Shown here in pieces: positions 6,178 through 12,048 of a stretch of DNA of 12,048 nt. Numbering within the stretch: the stretch's first letter is position 1; each line of letters begins with the position of its first letter. The stretch covers positions 1 through 12,048 of the forward strand of contig CAIZGQ010000473.1 in assembly GCA_903932565.1 (NCBI GenBank). The letters are read 5' to 3'. The notes under the pieces were generated by a model. The model worked only from the letters and a program-made list of their open reading frames with translations. It did not search any database and was not told where the DNA came from. Source of the DNA: an uncultured Hyphomicrobiales bacterium (GTDB lineage Bacteria > Pseudomonadota > Alphaproteobacteria > Rhizobiales > Beijerinckiaceae). The position numbers and the translations under genes are program-made.

Positions 6178-8315
6178 AAGGTTGGTGCCGGAACGGACAG
6201 TGGATCAGACGTGATCTGAAAGCCCGTGAAACTTGTTGAGGCACCTGGTTGGGGATTTGGGACCGGGATGGTCACCGCGTTCGAGGGTGCCCCACTCATG
6301 GTAAGACTCCCCATGGCCGTCAGCTTCACGTCATCGACCGAACCACCCACATATTTTGAATTGGTCACATCATACTGACCGGCAAATGTCAGCCAATATA
6401 AGCCGGGCTTTGTGATCTTCACGTAAGTGGTTCGTCCGGTCCAATTGTAGTATGGCGCATAGAGGCAAACGTCGATCAGCGGATTGCTGGCGGTGGCATC
6501 GTAACTGGTCAGTGTGACTTTGTCGGGCGGCACCTTTGCCGTCGTCGTGACCGTCCCATCGGGATTGTTGTAACTTGTTGTCGAGCCCAACGCGCCGCCG
6601 ATCACAGGGGTGCTGACGAGCTGGCCGTTTGCCATGAAAACGCTGACAAGATTGGCAAAGCCATCATAAGTTCCACCAAGGCCGTAACGGTTTTGTGCTG
6701 TTCGTGTGGCTGAGTAGCCATTGCCAAAAATGTTGCCCGAGGCCGGTGCCGCCTGGCAGGTGACGGATTGGATGCCGGACTGGTAATAAAAGTTCGACAG
6801 ATAGCCATAGGTGACTTTGTAATAGCCCGGATCAAGCAGAAACGGACGACTGAGAAGTCTGTTGGTCGTTGGATGTGCGTTGTCCCAATTGGGCCCAGCC
6901 AGAACAATCGCCTGATTCCACTGGTACGCATTGCCAAACATGACGCTCAGCTGATTGTAGGGTGCAGCAGCCCAGCCGGTGGCGCTGGCATTTGGCCAGC
7001 CTGAGGAGCTGGTCCCGCTCGTCCCATAGAATGTTGAGGCATCGCCCATGTAGTTGATCTGCGATGCGAAATTCGTGCAATAGCAGGTGGGGCTTTCAAA
7101 CATGTCCTCGAACAACAAGGGCGATGAAACCCAGGCTGCTGGAAAATTGTCCTGCACTGTTCCGGTGCACGTGCCTGAACACAAGCGGATATTATCAACC
7201 TGCCCGCCGTAGGAATCATCCTGCCCGTCTGCTGCAAAACTCAGCCAGTAATTGCCAGGTGATGTGATCTTGATGCGCACGCTGCGCTCGACCCAGGTGG
7301 GCGAGTAAACACAGACATCAATCAGGTTCGATCCACCCAGAACGGCTCCGCCGAACATCTGCGAATGGGTGGGTGGCGTCGTGCCATTACCCTCATCGAG
7401 ATAGACATTGATCTGATTGGTTCGCAGCGAGGTGTAAAGCGGTCCTGTGGGCGAATAGGTATCATTGGCCCAGGCGACGTCCGAGGCTGCCGAGCCACAG
7501 ATGTAGACCGGGTTGTAATTGGGATAGTCCACCCGCGAGCGATAATTATACCGCAACTCGTAATTGCCGGCTGTCAGATAGACCTGCGTGGACATGGACG
7601 AATTGCCGGCCGTGCCGCTGCCATTGTCGCAATCAAGCTCTGCGGAAAAATTGCCATCGGGGACCGTAGAGCTAATCAGCCCGACCTGATCAACTTCAAG
7701 GCAATAGCCCATGATCGTCCAGTTATTGCCGTACTTTCCGGTGTAGGTTTTTTGAATTGGGCACCAGCCGCCACCGCACAGGCTCGTGTTTTCAAAACTT
7801 TCCTGCACAGGCATGGCGGACGTTGTGCCACTCGGCGTTGGCGCATCGTAACAATACAGACTGACGGAGATCGGAATCGCCGACATATTGGCGAGTTTCA
7901 AAAACGATGTCGTGACGCTGGCTGACAGGCTAACCGTCGCTGCGCCACCCGGGGTGAATGTGAAGGGACTTGCGTTGGTTTGCGTCAGGCCAAGTTTCTG
8001 ATTGGCCCATGTCGCTGAGATGAAACTTGTGACTTTGGCGGAATAGGCAGCATCCGCGTTGGAGCCAGAGTAAGCCGCCGTATCAATCTGCGCGATGCTG
8101 GCGCGCCCGGCGTACTGGCAGGCAAGCCGCGCCACTTCAGACAGTTTTTGTCGCGCGTTGTATGACCGTGCCAGGTCGAATGACGAACCGGCCGCAAGAG
8201 AAATGGCAAGCATCGAGATCGAGGCCACAAGAGCAACATTGCCGTTGGTTGCGCTTCGGAACTTACGGGCAAATGCCGCGATCATTTTTGCAATCGAAAG
8301 GCTGGGCTCGCGCAC
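6174..8315 (-). CDS. TadG-like envelope protein with two tandem Cys-rich beta domains
   Basis: It has 713 residues. The N-terminus (about 19-75) fits the TadG-type Flp-pilus domain: basic residues, GNVALVASISMLAISLAAG as a membrane anchor, then F-D-L-A-R-S-Y-N-A. The bulk is expected on the outer face of the inner membrane or beyond. Instead of a recognisable von Willebrand A domain (no DxSxS site seen), residues about 172-380 and 403-667 are two diverged copies of one module. Each copy opens with F-E-(N/S), has a G-(N/Y)-Y-(E/K) strand, and ends LIDVC(V/L)Y(S/A)P, then (V/Y)(R/V)KIT(S/K)PG(N/L)YWL(S/T)FA and a G(Q/S)VD(N/D)(I/V) strand. At least a dozen Cys residues suggest disulfides. A beta-sandwich, possibly carbohydrate-binding or adhesive, is inferred. 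The GTG start at 8315 gives the longest N-terminus with a poor Shine-Dalgarno; an ATG at 8285 is possible. It is the first gene of a three-gene overlapping operon. Confidence 0.8.
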   Translation of the reverse strand: MREPSLSIAKMIAAFARKFRSATNGNVALVASISMLAISLAAGSSFDLARSYNARQKLSEVARLACQYAGRASIAQIDTAAYSGSNADAAYSAKVTSFISATWANQKLGLTQTNASPFTFTPGGAATVSLSASVTTSFLKLANMSAIPISVSLYCYDAPTPSGTTSAMPVQESFENTSLCGGGWCPIQKTYTGKYGNNWTIMGYCLEVDQVGLISSTVPDGNFSAELDCDNGSGTAGNSSMSTQVYLTAGNYELRYNYRSRVDYPNYNPVYICGSAASDVAWANDTYSPTGPLYTSLRTNQINVYLDEGNGTTPPTHSQMFGGAVLGGSNLIDVCVYSPTWVERSVRIKITSPGNYWLSFAADGQDDSYGGQVDNIRLCSGTCTGTVQDNFPAAWVSSPLLFEDMFESPTCYCTNFASQINYMGDASTFYGTSGTSSSGWPNASATGWAAAPYNQLSVMFGNAYQWNQAIVLAGPNWDNAHPTTNRLLSRPFLLDPGYYKVTYGYLSNFYYQSGIQSVTCQAAPASGNIFGNGYSATRTAQNRYGLGGTYDGFANLVSVFMANGQLVSTPVIGGALGSTTSYNNPDGTVTTTAKVPPDKVTLTSYDATASNPLIDVCLYAPYYNWTGRTTYVKITKPGLYWLTFAGQYDVTNSKYVGGSVDDVKLTAMGSLTMSGAPSNAVTIPVPNPQPGASTSFTGFQITSDPLSVPAPTL
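6315..7109 (-). repeat. Second copy of the duplicated module in the TadG-like protein
   Basis: This codes for residues about 403-667. It shares the closing pattern LIDVCLYAP, YVKITKPGLYWLTFA and GGSVDDVKL with the first copy, as well as an opening Phe-Glu and a central aromatic Y-rich strand. It carries extra residues compared with copy one (about 265 against 209), so the duplication is old and diverged. Confidence 0.65.
7176..7802 (-). repeat. First copy of the duplicated module in the TadG-like protein
   Basis: This codes for residues about 172-380. Its key strings are LIDVCVYSP, RIKITSPGNYWLSFA and GGQVDNIRL, which line up without gaps to the matching strings in the second copy. Cys residues at 180, 185, 205, 229, 273, 335 and 379 make it the more Cys-rich copy. 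Confidence 0.65.
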
Positions 8316-8326
8316 GTTCAGAACGT
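8314..8326. promoter_or_regulatory. Inverted repeat across the TadG-like start codon
   Basis: ACGTTC (8314-8319) and GAACGT (8321-8326) flank a single central A and overlap the GTG start. A matching half-site ACGTTC recurs at 8353-8358 and forms GAAC-N6-GTTC with 8345-8348. This may be an operator for the operon or chance; no regulator is identified. Confidence 0.25.
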
Positions 8327-8663
8327 CCCAAAAAAAGGTCGCAAGAACTTAGACGTTCGACGCCATGTCAGGCCTTGCAATCGGTTAAACAGTCAATAGT
8401 CAAGGTCTAGCAGCAGCTTATGAATAGGTCGTTAAGCGTAACAATGGCTTTTGAATTAGGTCGTATCTAAATTTGAATTGAGGAATTCAGGTGAATGACC
8501 TTGCGTCAGCAGGGGAATTCCCTTGGGTCAAATCTTCAATCGACAGCACAATGAGCGCCGCACGCCGGCGCATTTTTGCGCGTCGGTGCCAGGCGAAGTG
8601 CAGTGAGTATGTGGACGATCCCGAACGGCGGGCTTCCTGCCATTGCTTCTTCGTTGCAGACGC
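8327..8663. other. Intergenic region between the glycosyltransferase and the Tad-type operon
   Basis: Both flanking genes are on the minus strand. The part near the Tad-type start (8327-8480) is AT-richer and should hold its promoter; on the minus strand TTGACTATTGACT (around 8390-8402) gives possible -35 elements, but no good -10 follows at the right spacing. An open frame at 8491-8712 (plus) has no family resemblance and overlaps the glycosyltransferase end, so it is not called. No clear terminator for the glycosyltransferase is visible. Confidence 0.45.
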
Positions 8664-10190
8664 TCAATCGCGTTCTGCGCATGCGCCTTTTTCTGCCAGC
8701 GGCGGAACATAGGTTAAGCTGACAGGCACCCGCGAACTGAGTCCGCCGAAATGGGTTGGGATCATGACTCGTTTGGCGTCGGGGCAAGAGTTTGGGAACG
8801 CGCGCCGTATCTTGATGTCGTCCGCTGCTCCCGTTGAAATCGCGACCGCGCCCACGCTTCCACAGGACTGGATTTGCTCGAGGCGGGCCCAATAGTTCGA
8901 CGACAGGTCCACGAAATTTGGCCTATCGTCCAACCACAAGACAACCGAGGCAGCCACCGAACCTTGCGCGATGACGAGACAGCGAAGCGGTCCCTCATGG
9001 TGGTCCTCCCAGGCCTCGGTCACCATCTCGGCGAGTTTCCGCGATTGCAATTCATAAGCGATCACCGGATGTCCAAAAGCATCGCGCCCCATGAGAAAGC
9101 CGACGAAAAGTATGAACTGCGCCACCGAGAGAAGGGCCGCGCGATAACCCCAGACCGAAGGAAGGCTGTCCTGTGGGCGTGTCGTCTCAACCGTGAAGGC
9201 GATTGCAACGGCAATCGCGATATTAGGAGCAAAGGGGATCGTCCATCCCTGCCGAGGGTCTTGCTGTGTCAGCAACGCGCCCAGAAGCATAAAGGCTGAC
9301 GGGCCAAAGGCCAGAATCAATGGCAACCAACTGGCGTCCCGGTGAATGAACCTCACGCCGATCCAGCGCCCGATCACGTAAATAAGGACCGGCCCAATGA
9401 GCAAGGCCGCCTGCCCAACAACGACATCGTTGGCGGTTTTTAAAAGGCCGTACCATCCGCTTGTCCGCATGGCATCCACGGCATAAATCAGCACGGACCA
9501 ATCGTGGCTCACGAGCCACCAGATATGCGGTCCCAGCACGATGGAAAACACGAACAGACCGATCCACGCCCCCTGACATCTGAACACAGACCTGAACTTT
9601 TGCTCAGTGACGGCGAGAACGAACAGGGTGCCGAACAAAAACACCACTTCATATTTGACCAGCATCGCAAGGGCGGCCGCAAGTCCCATCCACGCGCCGC
9701 TGATGCGGTCCTGTCGAATGAAGAAGCGCATCGCGCAATAAAGCGTCGCGCACCAGAATGGCATCAGCAGTGAATTGTGATTCACCTGCACGGAAAAGTA
9801 GGTTGATGCCGGTGACGCGAGATAGACGATGACGGCAAAGGCCGCCGCGCGAGGCGAGGCCATCAATCGGACCGTCAGCCAGATGAGGGCAGCCGAAACC
9901 GAGACAGTCAGTTGTCCCAGGACCAGAACCGAGACGATCGGCAGGGCACCTATCCGCTGCGTGAGGTCAACGATCCAGGTTCCAAGCGGGGGGTGCTTGC
10001 CATAGCCCAGCGTCCAGTCACGGCCCCAGTATATGAGCTCCAGGGTGTCATAATGGAGGTTCGTCAGGAAAAGGATCGACCCAAGCCCCCAAACGGCAAA
10101 CTGAACCGCCAAAGCAAGGACAATTGCATCCCGCCAAGCGCCAGGCAGGGGCTCCGCGGATGTGAGGGGCGTAGGTGCAAGCAAAGTCAT
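8664..10190 (-). CDS. GT39/PMT-type membrane glycosyltransferase
   Basis: It probably transfers a sugar from a polyprenyl-phosphate carrier on the outer face of the inner membrane. It has 508 residues with about ten hydrophobic segments between residues 22 and 368, followed by a soluble C-terminal region of about 135 residues. The first outer loop has Y47-D48-T-L-E51, W55, W59 and GYGKHPPLGTW (62-72), the arrangement of the Asp/Glu pair and HPP found in GT-C enzymes of the ArnT/PMT_2 type. A further typical motif is N137-H-N-S around the fourth segment, then VKYE (178-181). The acceptor (lipid A, glycan, protein) cannot be predicted. ATG at 10190 has no strong Shine-Dalgarno. It appears to be a single-gene unit, on the same strand as the Tad-type operon but 348 bp upstream of it. 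Confidence 0.9.
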   Translation of the reverse strand: MTLLAPTPLTSAEPLPGAWRDAIVLALAVQFAVWGLGSILFLTNLHYDTLELIYWGRDWTLGYGKHPPLGTWIVDLTQRIGALPIVSVLVLGQLTVSVSAALIWLTVRLMASPRAAAFAVIVYLASPASTYFSVQVNHNSLLMPFWCATLYCAMRFFIRQDRISGAWMGLAAALAMLVKYEVVFLFGTLFVLAVTEQKFRSVFRCQGAWIGLFVFSIVLGPHIWWLVSHDWSVLIYAVDAMRTSGWYGLLKTANDVVVGQAALLIGPVLIYVIGRWIGVRFIHRDASWLPLILAFGPSAFMLLGALLTQQDPRQGWTIPFAPNIAIAVAIAFTVETTRPQDSLPSVWGYRAALLSVAQFILFVGFLMGRDAFGHPVIAYELQSRKLAEMVTEAWEDHHEGPLRCLVIAQGSVAASVVLWLDDRPNFVDLSSNYWARLEQIQSCGSVGAVAISTGAADDIKIRRAFPNSCPDAKRVMIPTHFGGLSSRVPVSLTYVPPLAEKGACAERD

Positions 10191-10312
10191 GTAACAGCTT
10201 AGGTTTGTTCAAATGAAGCTGTGCCATGAAAATTACGGCTGGAACGTGGCGCTGAATTTTGAAGCTGGAATCTTGAGCTTGCGAAAACAGGAAGAGGTCT
10301 ACGAAGCTGAAT
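10191..10312. other. Intergenic DNA upstream of the glycosyltransferase
   Basis: No gene is visible. GAAGCTG occurs three times (10215-10221, 10261-10267, 10304-10310) with related GCTGAATT strings nearby, a loose direct repeat. The region should hold the glycosyltransferase promoter on the minus strand, but none could be pinned down. Confidence 0.4.
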
Positions 10313-10329
10313 TGGCGGAGAGGGAGGGA
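10313..10329 (-). mobile_element. tRNA-Ser 3'-end fragment: probable integrase attachment site
   Basis: Read on the minus strand the 17 bases are TCCCTCCCTCTCCGCCA, the 3' half of the T-stem, the acceptor strand and the CCA tail of a bacterial tRNA-Ser. The adjoining T-loop (TTCGA) and everything further 5' are missing; the next bases (GGAATATAG on the minus strand) do not fit. A tRNA gene's last bases standing alone is the usual mark of a tRNA-targeting integrase, which duplicates the 3' end at the far side of the inserted element. By orientation the intact tRNA-Ser should lie to the right, beyond the window, with the element between. Confidence 0.65.
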
Positions 10330-10567
10330 CTATATTCCACCCGTCAGTAATTCAATAAAATCAAGAACTTACGAAAGCTTAGGATGACTTATGTGTATCA
10401 ACGCTGTGGCGCATCCAAGCGCGTATTCGAACAGTGAGTCAAGAGGTGGATGCCCCAATTCTTGTTCTTCTGCCGGCACGGCGCTTGCGTTTCCTCGGTC
10501 GGCCAACCCTCACTAAGGATTCGCGTTAACCCTTCTTGCGCGGTCGGGGATCTGCGATTGTTTCTGA
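10330..10567. other. Non-coding stretch just inside the putative island edge
   Basis: No supported gene is present. A 41-codon open frame from the ATG at 10390 has no recognisable features. ACTTACG/ACTTATG-type short repeats occur at 10368-10392. The stretch is AT-rich at 10330-10390 and GC-rich after, which fits a junction between DNA of different origin. Confidence 0.4.
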
Positions 10568-10780
10568 ATGCAATTCGTCGACCGTCGCCCCGACATTCCT
10601 GAAGACTTGATCCGGGAGCATCTTGCAGGCGAGGTGGTCTTCGTGGTGTGCGTTGGGCGATCGAGAGGGGCCGATTTTCCGTTGTTCGACGAACTAGTGG
10701 CCGACGCTGTTGCGCGCGGAAGTCCGGTCACGTCCGCGGGCCCGCGGTTCCGTTCATCGCGGTGGTCTGGACGGTCATAG
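10568..10780 (+). pseudogene. Truncated SIR2-family N-terminus
   Basis: The frame codes for 70 residues. Residues 1-51 (MQFVDRRPDIPEDLI..., then VVFVVCVGRSRGADFPLFDEL) follow the start of SIR2-like proteins found in bacterial defence systems: x-F-x-x-x-x-P-x-I-P-x-x-L, then VVFFCGAG(V/I)S...LPxFxxL. Here the Gly-Ala-Gly of the NAD-binding loop is replaced by C-V-G-R-S, and similarity stops at about residue 51. The remaining 19 residues look random and then hit a stop. Full-length members are several hundred residues. I therefore read this as a decayed fragment without NADase activity. It lies 46 bp upstream of the DUF6998-like gene on the same strand. An alternative is a chance open frame, but the ordered match argues against it. 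Confidence 0.5.
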
Positions 10781-10817
10781 CCGTGGCATGTACCCAAACA
10801 ACGCTTGCCATGGCACT

Positions 10818-10822
10818 GGAGG
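10818..10822 (+). promoter_or_regulatory. Shine-Dalgarno deciding the DUF6998-like start
   Basis: GGAGG ends 4 nt before the ATG at 10827. It is the only strong ribosome binding site in this open frame, so the longer upstream start is rejected. Confidence 0.7.
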
Positions 10823-10826
10823 ACGT

Positions 10827-11489
10827 ATGTCGAAACCACTCACGCAAGTCGAAATCATTCAGTCCCTCGGCGAAGCGCTCTCCTGGTTCAAGAAGGAACT
10901 GCAATGGAGAGTTGATCCCGCGAGCCTGGGGCACCTCTCTGGTCGAATCGGCGAGCTATATGCGGCGATGATCACCCGCGGTCAGATGGCTCTTGCCGTG
11001 AACCAGAAGGGCTATGATGTCGTGAGTTCGGAAAACGAGCACGTGTCCGTGAAGACCGTGACCTCATCCAATCACGTCACGTTCAACAAGAACACCCTCG
11101 CCGTGGTTGACCGCGTTATGATCCTGCGGATCAATGTTGACGGCGACGAAGTGTCAATCGAAGAAGTGTTTGATGGCATGACCGAGGAGATCATCGGCAA
11201 GTGCAAGGAAAACGGTGCCGATCTCACCTACGCCATCAAACCCCGCAAGAAGTTGCGTCCGCTCGACGACTTGCAGATCACCGACGAGGCGACAGTCGGT
11301 AATCGGCGGGTGGTCCAGTTCGAAAATGGAACGATTGTCGTCGAGGTAAACGGCGTTCGACAGTCTGTCACCAAGCCGGTTCTTCGCGATATAGGCAAGG
11401 AGTTGGGGATCAGTGTCCTGAATGAAAACGACAACCTGAAGAACACGCGCCAGCTTGGCGCAGAGATCATAGCGGCAGTGAACGGCTGA
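10827..11489 (+). CDS. DUF6998-like protein, PD-(D/E)xK-like arrangement
   Basis: It has 220 residues and is cytosolic, with no membrane segment. Residues about 35-100 show GHLSGRIGELYAA, then GYDV, then VSVKT and a hydrophobic strand VVDRVMILRI. This order resembles DUF6998 proteins (GHLxGxIGE..., GHDA, VxIK). It can be read as a PD-(D/E)xK nuclease-like core: E43, D64 and K76, although the residue two before the Lys is Ser74 instead of Glu or Asp, so catalysis is uncertain. The C-terminal half (about 140-220) is separate, with a short beta-rich part (VVQFENGTIVVEVNG) and a final LKNTRQLGAEIIAAV helix. ATG at 10827 is well supported by GGAGG at 10818-10822; the frame is open further upstream to 10710, but that part lacks similarity and reads as non-coding. 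The function is not known; its place beside a SIR2 remnant inside a putative island suggests defence or mobile-element cargo. Confidence 0.75.
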   Translation: MSKPLTQVEIIQSLGEALSWFKKELQWRVDPASLGHLSGRIGELYAAMITRGQMALAVNQKGYDVVSSENEHVSVKTVTSSNHVTFNKNTLAVVDRVMILRINVDGDEVSIEEVFDGMTEEIIGKCKENGADLTYAIKPRKKLRPLDDLQITDEATVGNRRVVQFENGTIVVEVNGVRQSVTKPVLRDIGKELGISVLNENDNLKNTRQLGAEIIAAVNG

Positions 11490-11943
11490 ACGAATGAGCC
11501 TCGTGCGGAGGTGGTCCGAGCAGCTATCGGTGGATGGCATCCCATTTAGGTGAATGCCAGATGCGATGCGGTCACTGCACCGTTTTTGGTACCACGGAAT
11601 GGGGGCAAGCTGTCGCGCAAATGCTCGTCGGAGTTTGCGCTCTTCAGGGTTTCTAACCTTCCCGTTCGGCAGAAATTAATTGAGTGATAATCATCAATTA
11701 AAGTTGCGGCCCGGTTGCATGGACAACAGACTATTTCATTATAAATATTAATTATACTATATTTCTACACGTCATCTTGAAGTTATTCAATATCACTATG
11801 CTGCGCGGACGAAAAAGCAAGAATCACCCAGACAGTTATTGCTGTCATGCGTAGTGAAGCCTTTTAACCGAAAACACTCAGGCTTGACCCCCCGCTTCGA
11901 TATGCGACCTTGAAGGTAACATTCAGCCATTAAGATCGGTCTC
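11490..11943. other. Gene-poor, AT-rich tail of the putative island
   Basis: No supported gene. A 6-bp inverted repeat TGGCAT/ATGCCA (11535-11540/11554-11559) follows the DUF6998-like stop but lacks a T-run. From 11672 to about 11800 the sequence is strikingly AT-rich, with a palindrome at 11676-11701 and promoter-like strings (TTGCAT at 11715-11720, TATAAA at 11740-11745, spacer 19). A minus-strand frame at 11796-11984 (62 codons) shows no family and is not called. Confidence 0.45.
11676..11701. promoter_or_regulatory. 26-bp near-perfect palindrome, operator-like
   Basis: TTAATTGA (11676-11683) and TCAATTAA (11694-11701) are perfect arms. Inside, TGAT-A-ATCA (11685-11693) is symmetrical as well, with one extra G at 11684. 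The core TGATAATCA equals the centre of the classical Fur-box consensus, but the outer bases do not match it. The site may bind a dimeric regulator; which one is unknown. Confidence 0.45.
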
Positions 11944-12048
11944 ATGGGTAGAAATTCACGACGGCACCAAGGTCGGAAAAACAAGAACTCCGGGGAGATA
12001 TCTACATTTCACCTCACGGGCAGATCGGACTTTGCGCCGGGTAGGCTG
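11944..12048 (+). CDS. Possible start of a gene running off the right edge (partial)
   Basis: The ATG at 11944 opens a frame of 35 codons that reaches the window end without a stop. The start is basic and polar (MGRNSRRHQGRKNKN). There is no clear Shine-Dalgarno (AAGATCGG lies upstream) and I do not recognise a family. An in-frame stop at 11917-11919 precedes it. It may be the 5' end of an island gene or a chance frame. Confidence 0.2.
   Translation, partial: MGRNSRRHQGRKNKNSGEISTFHLTGRSDFAPGRL

Noticed and set aside
7365..7925. Plus-strand frame of 186 codons inside the TadG-like gene
   Set aside because: It is Ile/Arg/Gly-rich by mirroring the repeated codons of the minus-strand gene, and no family is recognised.
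8491..8712. 73-codon plus-strand frame in the gap before the glycosyltransferase end
   Set aside because: It has a GTG start with no Shine-Dalgarno and overlaps the end of a real gene; no similarity is recognised.
10215..10310. Three GAAGCTG copies as a possible CRISPR or iteron array
   Set aside because: The units are only 7 bp, unevenly spaced and poorly conserved outside the core.
11796..11984. 62-codon minus-strand frame near the right edge
   Set aside because: No motif or ribosome binding site is visible, and the composition does not suggest a transposase or toxin.

Overview
The window looks like alphaproteobacterial chromosome, probably Hyphomicrobiales-like. This rests on family content: a small alanine- and charge-rich DUF6481-type protein next to a DEAD-box helicase with a DbpA-like RNA-binding tail, an orphan TadE/TadG-type trio, and GC-rich coding DNA with AT-rich gaps. 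The genus cannot be named from the sequence alone.

Layout from left to right. (1) 1-312: AT-rich leader with several inverted repeats, in front of a 620-residue methyl-accepting chemotaxis protein (313-2175, +) that ends at a clear intrinsic terminator (2183-2207). (2) 2540-5113: a plus-strand RNA-metabolism pair, a DUF6481-like protein and a 677-residue DEAD-box RNA helicase, separated by 141 bp that can form several competing hairpins. (3) 8315-5153, minus strand: three end-overlapping genes for Tad-type envelope proteins, namely a large TadG-like protein with two tandem Cys-rich beta-type domains followed by two small TadE-like pseudopilins. They converge on the helicase, and a long hairpin at 5125-5164 serves as the operon terminator and contains the stop codon of the last gene. 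(4) 10190-8664, minus strand: a GT39/PMT-type membrane glycosyltransferase.

(5) From about 10313 to the right end the character changes. Positions 10313-10329 match, on the minus strand, the last 17 nt of a bacterial tRNA-Ser including CCA, without the rest of the tRNA. This is what an integrase attachment site looks like at the far end of an element inserted into a tRNA gene. To its right are a truncated SIR2-family N-terminus (10568-10780), a 220-residue DUF6998-like protein with a PD-(D/E)xK-like arrangement (10827-11489), and an AT-rich gene-poor tail with a 26-bp palindrome (11676-11701). I read the right end as the edge of a genomic island that continues beyond the window, possibly a decayed defence cargo.

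How the genes relate: the chemoreceptor, the RNA pair, the Tad trio and the glycosyltransferase are separate core-type transcription units. The Tad trio and the glycosyltransferase both act at the envelope and lie on the same strand, but they are 348 bp apart and no functional link is shown. No CRISPR array, complete tRNA, rRNA or complete insertion sequence was seen.
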